NCBI RefSeq assembly: GCF_001949145.1 | Contig: NW_019091381.1 | Span: 1,695,873-1,759,872, forward strand | DNA length: 64,000 bases | From: Acanthaster planci | Lineage: Eukaryota; Echinodermata; Asteroidea; Valvatida; Acanthasteridae | Direction: 5' to 3' | Part shown: piece after piece, positions 39,301-50,398 of the stretch | Layout of the letters: each line of letters begins with the position of its first letter | Numbering within the stretch: position 1 is the stretch's first letter | Translations under genes and position numbers: made by a program | Notes under the pieces: model-generated | Databases searched by the model: none | What the model saw: the letters and a program-made list of their open reading frames with translations, nothing else | What the model was told of the DNA's origin: nothing

Positions 39301-41646
39301 CTGATTATCTTCATCATCGGCGGTGTGTCTTACTCCGAGATGAGATGTGCTTATGAGATCAATAAGAACCCACAGTTCAACAAATGGGAGTGCTATATTG
39401 GTAAGAAGGCAAAACTTCCAGATCTCGGACCCTATTTCATTGAGTGTTTAAGCAAGGAACTGCTCTAAATTACTCCAAGGTTTATGAGTCATTAAACACA
39501 AAATGTTGCCCACCCTAGTATTCATAACTTCTTGTGCTGGTTGCATTGGAATTTCATTCATTATTACAGTTAAAAAACAGGGCTGTGTCGCCTCAGGAGT
39601 TTTCCAAATATCAAGATTTCTGACCCCCCAGATTATGGATTTGAAGAGGTTTAATCACTGAGGTTTTTCAGCTATTTAGCACGAGTCTCTGAATCGTATT
39701 GCCAAACTTTTCAAGAACTCATTCCTAGGTAGCTATTAAAAGTCACAAGGTTTGATTGCTGTCATTGCTACAAACCCTTCACAGGATGTTCCCTGCATTT
39801 CTCATCATCCTTAAATCTTATCCTTGAAAAAACAATCTCATGCATAACCTGTTAATTACCAATCGGTTATCGTTATGTCTCATAACCTGTAAATTACCAA
39901 TCGGTTATTGTTAGGTCTCATAACCTGTAAATTACCAATCGTTATCGTTATGTCTCATAGCCTGTAAATTACCAATCGGTTATCGTTATGTCTCATAACC
40001 TGTAAATTACCAATCGGTTATTGTTAGGTCTCATAACCTGTTAATTACCAATCGGTTATCGTTATGTCTCATAGCCTGTAAATTACCAATCGGTTATCGT
40101 TCGGTCTCATAGCCTGTAAATTACCAATCGGTTATCGTTCGGTCTCATAACCTGTAAATTACCAATCGTTATCGTTATGTCTCATAACCTGTAAATTACC
40201 AATCGGTTATTGTTAGGTCTCATAACCTGTAAATTACCAATCGTTATTGTTATGTCTCATAACCTGTAAATTACCAATCGGTTATCGTTCGGTCTCATAA
40301 CCTGTAAATTACCAATCGGTTATCGTTTGGTCTCATAACCTGTAAATTACCAATCGGTTATTGTTAGGTCTCATAACCTGTAAATTACCAATCGGTAATT
40401 TTTAGGTCTCATGGTAGCATCATTCAGAATTGTGTTTTGAAAAGGGTACACATGTACTTGTTAACCCCTTGACGACGGGAATTTCTTTCTGAAAGCCGAC
40501 TCCAAGAATTCCAGCCTCACTTGGCCACGAAGGCCACCTGCCAAACCGCAAATTCTCGGTTTGTGGCCCTGCGTGCTCTGCACGCTTTGAATTACACAGT
40601 GAAAAGGCTGATTGTTCGGTGGCATGCGGCTCTACTCATGCTTCCACATTCCCGTTGCCTCTTTTCAAAGTGGGGACTATTGTGAAGCTGGTGATTAAAC
40701 ACTTCATGCCAGGGCATTTTTCAATGTTGATGATGCTAGGCCGGCATGACTATCATGTTTTCCGTTTTCAAAATCCTTCAAAAATTCATAATTTCATTTA
40801 ACGGTCGTTTATAGCCGCACCAAGTAATCTTTAGGCACTACTCTAAGTTGACAGGTGGCCTTCATTGACGCCCGAGTATTTCAGCCACGCCAGCAGCCTT
40901 GTAAACAGAGCCCAGATTGCGGTGTTGTATAACTGTCTTTTGTTCACAAACCTGGCTCCGTGCACTGCTGACCTCTTTTCAATAGGGGCCAGATTAGCGT
41001 GCAGCGGTGCTGTGTGGCTCATCACTGCGGTGGTGGAGAGCTTTTGTCCCCGGTGGTAACCCGCTTGCTCTAAATACCCCAAACCCTGGTATAGGGTTTC
41101 AAAACAAGGCTGGATTATCACCACTTTTGAGAGTGAAAAATGTCTGTAATGCCCAGCAGCCTGGTCTTTTGTTCGGAGTACGGTCTTTTGTTACAGGGCC
41201 CTGTTTCCTTTGTTGGAGTTTGGAGACCCCGGCCACGCATATAAACCATATGGCTCCGATTTCGGAGTCCCCGGCAGGTAGTGGTTAAGATTCGGTCTTT
41301 TCATTTCTGGGCTACACACAAAAGGCCAATCACCATATATACAAGAGCCAGGGTCTGCCTTCTTTCTCCGTGTTCACTGGAGCGTGGGCCGAGAATAATA
41401 GCTGAAAAATGGGCTGAGGATCTCAATTTTTACGGCGGCTCTAGTCGCGTCCCGGCACGAAGGGGTTAAGTCAGAGGATATGTAAAGAGTATCTTTCTTC
41501 CTTAAATCCACCTGTCTAATTTCGATTTTTTTTCTCAGGCTTTGACAGAATTTTGTCTCTCCCTCTCTCCTTTTGTTTCAGGATCTACCCACATTTTGAC
41601 ACCCGAGGGATTCCTGACAGACCTTCGGGACCTCAGCAACAGCTGA
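24344..41646 (+). CDS. STXBP1: Syntaxin-binding protein, Unc18/Munc18 (SM family)
   Basis: Eighteen exons join in phase to 1782 nt, 593 aa (human STXBP1 short form 594): 24344-24371, 31945-31994, 32396-32477, 32819-32895, 33639-33717, 34264-34367, 34752-34900, 35223-35307, 35674-35804, 36256-36360, 37082-37154, 37394-37459, 37678-37897, 38151-38260, 38618-38719, 38872-38966, 39240-39400, 41582-41646. SM proteins clasp syntaxin and template SNARE assembly in exocytosis. Diagnostic blocks include [60 protein letters not shown] and a C-terminus [11 protein letters not shown]. Similarity covers the whole length, with no truncation. It resembles STXBP1/2 more than STXBP3; in invertebrates one gene normally stands for both. 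Intron 1 is 7.6 kb and intron 17 is 2.2 kb; both are loaded with repeats. Confidence 0.96.
24613..25427. mobile_element. Fold-back (TU-like) element with tandem-repeat arms
   Basis: The element is 24621-25419, inside Unc18 intron 1. Its left arm (to about 24770) is a degenerate tandem array of the 16-bp unit GTCAACTCGTACCCAG. Its right arm (about 25196-25411) is a more regular array of the reverse complement, GAGTTGACTGGGGTAC. Tips are inverted (GAATCAGGTCAACTCG at the left; CGAGTTGACCCAGATTC at the right). Direct repeats GGTACATG flank it (24613-24620 and 25420-25427; TCGGTACATG if 10 bp is counted). Arms of short tandem repeats plus an 8-bp duplication match the description of sea urchin TU elements and recall Drosophila FB elements. 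The roughly 420-bp centre is non-coding. Confidence 0.8.
27956..28056 (+). repeat. Dispersed intronic repeat, copy 1
   Basis: This stretch, containing GGAGTTCTTATTCAGCAAGT, recurs in direct orientation at 31121-31220 with few differences. Weaker similarity (ACATGTA... GAGCCATG/GAACCATG) continues beyond it. Both copies are in Unc18 intron 1. Confidence 0.7.
28775..29100 (+). repeat. tRNA-derived SINE-like sequence
   Basis: GGCTGGCGTAGTGCATTG resembles a SINE A-box and is followed about 30 bp later by a B-box-like GAGTTCAATTCC. A C/T-rich body of some 250 bp follows. Boundaries are approximate and the 3' end uncertain. It lies in Unc18 intron 1, in the same orientation as the gene. Confidence 0.45.
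29376..29436 (+). mobile_element. hAT-like MITE, terminal fragment (copy D)
   Basis: About 60 bp with GAATATTCAAATATTCAATAATCAATTG and CACAGCCC match the right end of copies A and B; the rest is missing. It is in Unc18 intron 1. Confidence 0.5.
31121..31220 (+). repeat. Dispersed intronic repeat, copy 2
   Basis: Second copy of the roughly 100-bp sequence at 27956-28056, 3.1 kb downstream, about 725 bp before Unc18 exon 2. It may be a segmental duplication or two insertions of one dispersed family. Confidence 0.7.
34485..34547 (-). repeat. tRNA-like SINE fragment in Unc18 intron 6
   Basis: On the minus strand CAGTTGGTAAAGCA (A-box like, 34528-34541) precedes GGTTCAAATCC (B-box, 34492-34502) at tRNA-like spacing. 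The anticodon arm does not fold as a normal tRNA, so this is a tRNA-derived repeat. Confidence 0.5.
36771..37072 (+). repeat. 27-bp minisatellite abutting Unc18 exon 11 acceptor
   Basis: About eleven copies of a unit containing TTGATTTCCTGCCCTTGACC fill the 3' half of intron 10 and end about 10 bp before the AG at 37080-37081. The plus strand is strongly pyrimidine-rich, and each unit contains CCTTGAC, a match to the branch-point consensus. Confidence 0.92.
39843..40411 (+). repeat. 38-bp minisatellite in Unc18 intron 17
   Basis: About fifteen copies of a 37-38 bp unit whose core is CCTGTAAATTACCAATCGGT, followed by TATCGTTATGTCTCATAA or close variants. A few copies lack one G. Each unit contains ATAACC and GGTTAT as a short inverted pair. 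Confidence 0.93.
40461..41469. mobile_element. Non-autonomous piggyBac-like element (TTAA flanks)
   Basis: A 1.0-kb segment starts TTAACCCCTTGACGACGGGA and ends TCCCGGCACGAAGGGGTTAA. The tips are inverted (CCCCTTnnnGnCGGGA), and the duplicated target TTAA lies at 40461-40464 and 41466-41469, as in piggyBac transposons. No transposase frame is present. It sits in Unc18 intron 17, just after the 38-bp array and 112 bp before the last exon. Confidence 0.75.
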
Positions 41647-42756
41647 ATGCTGGCAAGCACCAATCACAGGCCCCTTCGGCCGGGCAACTACCAATCAGAA
41701 CCCGGCAAATTGTCCAACCGACCCAGCCAGTGTTTGCCGCTACCTCCTCCACCTCCACCGTCAGCATCATCGTCATCGTCATCGTCCGGTAGGATATATG
41801 GTCGATTCTCTCAATACGGTAGTTTGGGCCAGCATTTCTCAATGTCTAACAATAACGGCAACAACTCAGATAAGCACATGCTGTTGCGGGATTGATCAGA
41901 ACAAAACAATTGGACAGTTTATCACCTGCGAGGAGCTAAATAATCAGCACAAAGAAGTTCAGATTTTGAAAATTGAGTTTGACTCTCGAGCTGCAAGGTT
42001 GGAACTGGGACAGGGTGCTTGTGTTTTTGGTATGGCAGTACAAAAACAGCAGTGACGCGCATTAACACTAAAACATGAATAGTCTCCTTGCTGGGCAGAT
42101 GTTGTCAAAGTTTTGATCACTGTTGTATTTTTCAAGGGAGTTTGATTCTGTTGTCTCTGGATCTTTTCGGCTTCCTGGTTACTTTAGATTAAAAAAGCAA
42201 TATGCAATAGACCAGAAAGAATAACTTGATGTGTGAAAGTGGTGTGAGCAATGTTGGATGACATGAATTGTCATTGAGACATCTTTGTCATTTATTTTGT
42301 TACTGTGCAAAATATGTCAACGACATAATTAATTTTCTTCAGGTTGTGGCATTAATATGGGGAATAATGAAAGTTTTGATTATAGATAACTTCATGTACA
42401 ATATTATCGTCAGTAGAAGTACGTCATGAAAGAAAGTACATGTGTATTTATCAACAGGAGCATTTCTAGTCCTGTTCTTTGTCCTTATCCATTATCCAAT
42501 CATTCCGAATCTTTATTGTTCATTCATATATACCGGTAATTCTCTTAATTTAGGAGAAATGTCCTAGTAAACATTTCCAACCGAGCATGTGGATTTCAAG
42601 TCCAATTTTATAACATTGAGCATCATAAATTGTTTGATTTGGTCCACTCCTATTAGACCCGTAGTTGCAAAATAGTTCTGGTAAACTGGTTGAAGATAAT
42701 ACTGCTAGTTGGAGATAAACTAGTTGATGATGAAATGATAAATATTATATAAGTTA

Positions 42757-42762
42757 AATAAA
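42757..42762 (+). promoter_or_regulatory. Candidate Unc18 polyadenylation signal
   Basis: AATAAA lies 1.1 kb past the Unc18 stop codon, followed by a T-rich stretch, giving a plausible 3' untranslated region of 41647 to about 42790. Confidence 0.5.
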
Positions 42763-42789
42763 GAACTTTGTCACTTGATTCTGTCTAGA

Positions 42790-45700
42790 TAATTGCTGTA
42801 GAACCTGTCATCTATCCTGTAAATACTCATTGCAGTTTGAATTGGGAATGAGGTGTGTTTCATTTGCAGATTTTGGTTCATACAAGTTTCTTCTTAAAGT
42901 ATAAAGACGATGGGAAACAGAGGTTCAGAATAGGTTCCAGCCTGAAATCTCGTGTGGTGAGAGTTTAAGGCATGAACACACTCCAGAATTGCCCCCAAAA
43001 AAGAGTTTGGAAAGGCATTTCGTGTTCTCCAAGAGGATGTCTCAGAAGGCATTACTAATGTGAATTCCTCTTCACACAATCCATGAGCTTTTAACATTGC
43101 TGTTAGATTCAAAGATCGTGAAAGGCCACCAATGTGAGAAACATTGTGAGCGTTCTACGTTGGCTCAGTGCCTGACTACATGTACATTTGGCTCATTTAA
43201 ACGCTGCCGATGACTTCCCAATTCGATCATCAATGACTGACAAGGAAAAGTAACATAAAACGTCTTGTATAATTTGAATGCGGTTTTGGCATGACCATGC
43301 ATTCATAGATGTTTAGAATCAAAACTGGATCTTTATTTGTAATGCAGAACTCGCTTGGTAACAAACCGAAAACACTTGGAATGATGCAGATGTTGGTGTC
43401 AGTGAATGTTGAGTCAGACCCCAATATTTGTGTGTTCCATTTTAGGTTGAAACAAATCAGGGATTTGGGATTCAGAATTCCGTTTCCTCCCCAGCGTCAA
43501 GAGAGTGTCATGGTTAGATACTGGTATGGATCTTTTTGGGCTCAACCAAGGCCTCCGAGAATAGCCATAAGCCATGCACAGTACTGAGCACAGTACTGTG
43601 TAATTTACTTTCCCAAGATGTTTTTGTGTGCTTTGATTCAGTCTCAGCCTTGAAGAGATAAAAGTTGGCAAGTTGGAGTAGACAGAAACAGGCATTTAGG
43701 TTGTCTAAATGATCTGATGAGTTTAATTTGAATTAATCTGAAAAATTAATGTAAAAAAACCCAGCTCCTGTTTGTGCCATCAAACAGAATAACCATAGTA
43801 GATAAATGTGCACGTCATTATTTGCAGAAATAGTGCAATACAGTAATATTGTATTAACTTTCTTGTTACAACTTACTTTCTACAATCAATCAGTTTAACC
43901 CTCATCTTTATCAATTTCAGTAAGAAACGATAGTGTGTGAAGGTACTGAGCATGTAGGCGGTAGTCTTAGTCTATGGTAATTGCATTATGCATTCTGAAA
44001 GAGAAAAACTGCTGCAAAACTCCACTGTAAAGGAAAAAGGTTTCGGATTGAGTTTTGACAAGAATTTGAAATTTTTCATATTCAGTGTTGACTTTGATGG
44101 AAGATAAATCGAATTTAACATTCCATTTTTTATGTTAAATACTGCATTGATGAGGCACAGTTCTTAACGTGCATAGTTAAACATAAAGTTTAGTTTTTAA
44201 GAAATTTCTGTGCTTGTCCAGTTTAGATCTCTTGAACCATCAGTTGGTGGAGAAGTAGAACTATCAAAATACATATTCATGAAGGTTTTAGACTTAATTC
44301 ATATATTGCTGTATGTTGTACATTGAATTGACAGAACCATATATTGCAAACTATTCTATTACAGAGTAACTGATAATTGTAATATTTGACGGATTAGTTT
44401 AAAAAAAGAGTTTCTTTTAATGTTTAATTTATTGGTGCCCATCGCCAATTGGTTTTGGCCTCCCATAAGAGATTACCTATAGTTCATTTTCTATGGCATG
44501 TTTTAGCTTATTTTGAAGACTCTACAAGTCTGCACCTTACCCCAGTTGATCTTAGGATTTTCGGACAGAATCAGTATTTATTTACAACCGAGGAAGTTTG
44601 TGTTCTTTTCATTTTCATGGAGCAGGTGCATGTCGGTAGCTTCATTTATTTCCAGTTGGGATCACTGCATGAGTTTGGAGCATGGTGGACACTTTCCATA
44701 GAATTACACAATGCTACAAACATCACCAGTGCCACCTTATAAAGCTGCCAGTGGCAGTCTGATCCACACATCTTTATGGTGGATAGTATTCAGAAACTAT
44801 GTTCCATGTTACTCTCCGAGAATTGGCACACACAGTGCCCTGACATGCTCAAGAGAATATCAGTCAAGTGGAAATACTTATAGTTAATACACTTCTGGGG
44901 TTTGGGATTCAAAGATGAAACATCACATTCAATACTTGGGTTTCCCCTGTGGTTTATTTTACAAAAGAAGCTCATTTATAACCACCTTTGGATCTTCAAA
45001 AGTCAGAATTGGGATTTGTTTAAACTACCGCATGATGACATCATTTGCTCAAACAAACTGAACCCAAGTTTATGAAAAAGTGGTTACCTTACCTAAATAT
45101 ATAACTACATGTACCTTTTCAAACCCTATTCAAAGAGTCTTGTTACATTTATAAAATAGAATTGTCCATTTCTCTGAAACCAATTGGTTTTACTCAAGAC
45201 AATGACATGCATGTATGCCTGCAACAGAAAATGTAGATTCAGAAAGCATTGTAAGATCTTCTCATTGTTATCAAACTAGGAAGAGCGTTCTCTCTTTACA
45301 TTGTGTACAAATTCTTAATGTAACCAAATATTGTAATTATCAAGTCTTTGTATATTACATAGGCTACATCAACACTCCTTTATCATGTGTATAATGAAAA
45401 AAAAGTGAATTAGTGGAAAATCTGTGGCTGAAATTTGTAATTTGTTTTCTTTGACGAAATGTAAAACAACTATATAATCAAATATAAAGTGCATGTGAAC
45501 ATGGTAACTATAAACAAGTAGCTTTACTTTGGGTCTTGAGACTTGTCTGGTTTGTGCCTATTTGCAGGTATTTTTACTTCTGTATTTGTTTTTGGAGGTT
45601 GCTTTTGCTCGATCTGTTCTTGTCAAACTTTTTTTTTGGAAGAGACGACAGAAAGGGATAGTTTAATTTCAATTTCAATTTACCTCCAAATTGCTTGACT

Positions 45701-45843
45701 TACTCATGTAAATGCTTTTCTCTTGAAGCTCGCAATCCAATATTTCAGACCACAAGTTGTTACCATGGCAATATTCGCCATACTGCAACTGGCCCTCTGC
45801 CTTAGATATAGAAATGATGTCACGATTTGGTGCAGTTGTTCTG
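42790..45843. other. Intergenic between convergent Unc18 and URM1
   Basis: Three kilobases between two converging 3' ends. I found no exon with a family match. Short open frames (for example near 43309-43695 and 44449-44742) occur on both strands without codon bias. Part of it should be URM1 3' untranslated sequence. Confidence 0.4.
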
Positions 45844-48301
45844 TTACCCTCCATGAAGTGTTGAAATGAACACTATCCGATCGTTGGGTTGAAGGGTGTA
45901 GTCCAATTCTCCCTGAACACAGCAAGAGACATAGCTTCACTGAGATACATTTGTAAGTTGAACTTCATCAAACATGACCAAAGAGCCAGGTTACAAACTT
46001 AAACCACAGAAGGGTGCTGTCCAAAGTGTCCCAAGTGTTGTAACCAATTTCTTCTTTCTTTGGAGGCAAATTCCTCAGCCAAACACGAAAAAGTGTCCTT
46101 CATGGAGCATTGTGTGGAATGATTCTAATTTGATGCATATTCATTGTCCTGAAACATTGTCAAACCAGGATGAAATGAAACGACTCACCACTAACTCCCA
46201 ATCCGCATCATTCACCAGAACCAATATGCCCGGTCTCCTGTAGAGAGAACATGGCATTGAATATTTAGATGTACATGTACCCAGGTTTGAAGGCTTGAAA
46301 AACTATTTCAACTACCACTGAAATATGTGGGATTCCAAAGACAAAGTTCACATCAACAAGTAAGCATTCAAATGATGTACAAACACAAAAACTCTTGCAC
46401 TCATTACGTATAAAAACCCCCAAACCTTACTATTTCAGGAATTTGAGCGCACAATGACCGGCCCAATCCTTTCAAGTCTTATTGCTATTCACATAATGCA
46501 TCTCAACTGACAATGCATTCCTGATGAGCATAAGAAAAACAGGCCTAACGGAGTCAATGCATGAACATAAAGTGCATGCATGTGCAAATAGGAACGGTCT
46601 GTCCAACACAATTTACTTCAGGCCTAGAGCAGGATTGTACAAAGAACACACTGACATCACTAGGAGAAATCCCTGGTCTTCCTACTCAAGACTGACCCAT
46701 ACATCTGATGTGTGCACAGCTACAAATGTAAGTCCTTTTTTACATGTATTTGTTTCTGCAAGTTGTTGCATGGCGTGTATGCAGAAATTTGCATGCGCAT
46801 GGGGTTGGTAAATGGAACATACACTGTGTTATTCTGGACAAAGAGTTCCGGTCTCTCTTTCAGCAAATTGTCTTTGATCCACGATATCAATCTTCTTATA
46901 TTCCCTGCAAAAACAGACACAAAGCCAAAATAACAAGCCAAGTTAAGTTACATTTGAGCAGTGTTTGCCTTTGAGAAGTTTCTGCTAGGATCTAAATGTC
47001 AGGTACTGTAATTTTTTTAATTTGTGTACATTACATCAGGCATATCAGGTCATTGCAGGGTCATTCTATCGATTAGGGGTCCAATTAATTTTCATGCCCC
47101 TGTCACATCTAATATGTAATTTTGGAATTTCAGAACAAATTCTCTAATTTTCAAGAGTGATAAATTAATGCAAATTACCTGCCAAACAAATGGAAATAGT
47201 TTGAGATCAATTTGAGTGATATTTCCATGTCAAATTAGACAGGTAAGGAGTAACAGACACAAAAAAGTCACCCTTTTGGACCCTGCATTTATAGAATTAC
47301 CCTGCAGTAAGCAAGCAGTTCTACATTGCCTAAATTATTACTAATCAGCCTGTAATCATTATATTTTAATTACCGTACACAACTGCATATGGAATCTGTT
47401 GTGAAAAAATAGTCCAATACAGTAACATCAAAACAACAGTGAACAGCCAGGACAGTTAATTTGAAAGCCGACTTCTTTATTCATTTGAAGTGCATCTTTT
47501 GTCATCTAAGTTTATTATTGCATTTTGTGACCAGTGATTGACACCTAACATTGCCCCTGTAGGCATATAAAACATCTAATCCAATGACTCAGAAAGTACT
47601 ACACAAATAAAATCCAAATAGATCTATCACATTTACTGGAAAATTAAAAATAATAAAACAATTCCAGGAATGCATCTCAAGAGGCGATTCCAATAAACTG
47701 AGTAAGACAGCAGATATCATGGAGAAATTAGAATATGGTTTGGCAAATAAAATGCAGAACTAATTTGTTGTTTCCTCTTACCAGTTGTGAGATACTTACA
47801 CTTTGAACCATTTGAAGTATCTAGGATGATGTCATGCTGCTTTATTTTATCAACAAGAAGTTCTGCTCCACCACTGAATTTAGTAAACAACAAAGCAAAT
47901 ACAGCTGTTACTGAACCTAGCCTAACAAGCCATTTTGTTTAATGGTTGTAGTTACTTTATTAACCATATGATGACTTCACTTGCTCAAGTTCCTGGCTAT
48001 ATTACGACAGGACTATTCACTGACTTGAGTATTTTTACTGTTCTAAATTTCTTCATATAGCCTAGGCCTTGCGGCTGACAATGCATGATGACAGACATGA
48101 CACTTGACTGCTTGACCGGACAAACAAATCAGTGACACAAAAAAAGAGAGTTTGAATATAAAAATTCATTTTAAAATACTTGATTATCCCTTTTTAAACA
48201 TATGGACGAACCAAAGAAACTTTTTGGATGTTATACCTAAATTCAAGACGAATCTGCAGACTGTCCGACTCACATTCAATGCCGTCTATGGGCGCTGCCA
48301 T
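45844..48301 (-). CDS. URM1: Ubiquitin-related modifier 1
   Basis: Five exons, 48237-48301, 47800-47873, 46823-46904, 46189-46237 and 45844-45912, join in phase to 339 nt, 112 aa (human 101). URM1 is a ubiquitin-fold sulfur carrier: its C-terminal Gly-Gly is adenylated and thiocarboxylated by the MOCS3/Uba4 enzyme, supplies sulfur for 2-thiouridine in tRNA wobble positions, and can be conjugated to lysines. Diagnostic blocks are [46 protein letters not shown] and the terminal ISTLHGG. The final 22-residue exon is easy to miss because other frames through it are longer. The N-terminus is about ten residues longer than human. URM1, NTMT1 and ACOT9 are in the same direction. Confidence 0.95.
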
Positions 48302-48352
48302 CTTGTTTTTTCCCTAGAATCAGCCACGAGAGGGGGCTAATCATTATTTGCC

Positions 48353-48531
48353 GCCCTCTGTTGTTTAATTTTAGCCAAGCAGTTGAACGCCCTCTTTAGT
48401 TTAATATTGTCCAATATCAAAGTTGTTTATATGTCGCCCTCTCACGTCGTCGACTTGGAAATAGGAAGTTTGTCGCCCTCTTACAACAAATATTTCCCAA
48501 CCATACGTAGTTTTTCATCAATGCTGCCCTC
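48353..48531. promoter_or_regulatory. Cluster of GCCCTC motifs upstream of URM1
   Basis: GCCCTC occurs at about 48353, 48389, 48435, 48474 and 48525, at 36-51 bp spacing and in one orientation, within 50-230 bp upstream of the URM1 start codon; a related AGAGGGGGCTA is at 48329. AGGGCG words resemble part of CTCF-type and other zinc-finger sites. A regulatory role is inference from clustering. Confidence 0.4.
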
Positions 48532-49350
48532 CTACGTTCACAAGTGACCAATTAGCAAGCCGTTGTTTGTCGACTGCTTTGGGCATGAAAATATCCTATA
48601 ACATTCACAAATAGAAAGTTAACATTATAAGACAGAAAAATCATCTCTAAATAAAAGCTAGGGAAGGAGGTTTGGCCATTCATTAGAGGAAATCTCAATT
48701 ATTGATGCTAAAGAAGCAAAGTTGCTGTTTTATATTCAAATTTAACCTCACATTTTATTATGTTCATGCCAAATTTATTAGCACGTGACTTTGGGTCCAT
48801 TTTGAACAAAAAATCTCGCAAATAAAAATCACATTCAACTTACAGCATGACGTTCCTCTGGTGAAATGATTTCTAACACAATACACTGATTCATCTGATA
48901 TACATGTTCACTTCTATAAAGATTAAAAATTAAGACTTTGGACACCTTTTTAATGAGGTTTGAGTACACAGCAATTCACATCAATCAGAAATAATACAGC
49001 TAAATAGGATAAAATATTTAACTGCATTTCTCAACAAGTTCAGAAACGATATGTTCACAGAATTTGAATGTGAAACTTAAGTTGTGAAAGCTCTGTGTTG
49101 GTTCCATTTCCTTAAAAAGAAGTGTCTGCCATATTAATTTTTTCTCAAACTTAAGCCTTGTATCTGGAAAATATGGCATTAACCAAGACAAGTAATGACA
49201 TTTCTTTCTCTTTGAAAAAAAAATGTTTATTTCACTCTAGAAAGGAACTATTTTTCACTACAATGGAACTACAATTCAGGGACAAGAAGAATTGGAGTTT
49301 ATTTTTTTGGGTGGTGAAGTTTTAGCCCTTGTGTTCTTAACCAGATGCAT
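48532..49350. other. Intergenic between NTMT1 3' end and URM1 promoter
   Basis: AT-rich, no exon-like segment found. It probably contains the NTMT1 3' untranslated region. Confidence 0.4.
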
Positions 49351-50398
49351 TCATCTATATTTAAGCGCAAACATCTTGACCATATATATCTCCAGTGGAA
49401 AGTTCCTCTGCGTCTCTTCCTTCATGATCTTGAGTCCTGCTTTGCGGAAGATCTTAGTGAGTTCCTTGGAGGAGCGGGTCACGCTGCTGTCCTGCTCGTC
49501 AAATACAACCCCTTCCCTGGAAATATTCTCCTTCACGCATATGACGGCGCCCTCTTTCAGGCCTTCCTTACATCTCTTGAAGAAACTGATGAGGTGTTCG
49601 TCGGTCAAATGGCCCAAAACCCACTGGCACCAGATGACATCGTAGTGCTTGGGCTGAGGTACAAAGTCCTGCAGCCCACAGCAGATGTACTTGCCAACGT
49701 TGGCCGATGCTTCCCCAAGGAAGGCCGGTGCCTCATCCAGAAATTTCTGCTCCTGTTCAACCAGATCAACTGATTGGAATAGAGGTAGTAAGAGGTGTTT
49801 GGATACACGACCGATACCAGCGCCACAATCAAGAGCCTTCTCTGATCCAACTCTCTCGTTCCATTCACACTGAAAACAAAGATACGTACATATAATAAAC
49901 TGAAATAAGTCACCCTTAAAAATACACTTATTAAACTTGATAAATCCACTTTGCAGAAAGCAGAGTAAACCATGGAGGGTCATGAGTAAACTGACTTTAA
50001 CTTTAAGTTACAAATCTTCAGTCATGTCAGTCATGCCATTGCCAGTTTTGAAGGTAACCATGGCCCTGAAGCTAGGTCCCGGCCTACCTCCGTGAATTGA
50101 CATGTTTGAAGTTTGAAATAAATTAACAGAGACAGTAGTTCGTCAGGGTGGGGAACCGCCTGAAGGTAACTTGGACTTTCGAGTTCCAATTTCTTTAATT
50201 CTGGAGTCTCTATGCATGACTTACCATTAGCATTGGCTTGAGAAAATCGATCGACCCTCTCACGTCCGTGCTGGAGATGTTTCCGTATCCACCGAGCATT
50301 CCGTTCACGGTCGGTGGGATTTCCTCCCAATAATTCTTGGCCTCCTCGTAAAAGGTGGCTTTGGTCATGGCATCTTTACCTTGGGTATGCTGGGCCAT
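49351..50398 (-). CDS. NTMT1: N-terminal Xaa-Pro-Lys/Arg methyltransferase 1
   Basis: Two exons, 50225-50398 and 49351-49869, join in phase 0 to 230 aa (human 223). The enzyme methylates the alpha-amino group of proteins whose processed N-terminus reads X-Pro-Lys/Arg (for example RCC1), using S-adenosylmethionine. The N-terminal helix block YWEEIPPTVNGMLGGYG is characteristic of the family. The SAM-binding motif ALDCGAGIGRV follows just after the exon junction, then CCGLQDF and DVIWCQWVLGHLTDEH, which contribute to the substrate channel. No expected motif is missing. The start is the ATG giving MAQHTQ; an in-frame GTG 21 bases upstream also opens the frame but is not needed. Confidence 0.96.

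Noticed and set aside
39843-40411. Regular repeats resembling a CRISPR array
   Set aside because: Units are contiguous without unique spacers and lie in an animal gene intron; this is a minisatellite.
49345-49895. Several plus-strand frames up to 142 aa
   Set aside because: Shadows of NTMT1 exon 2 on the opposite strand.
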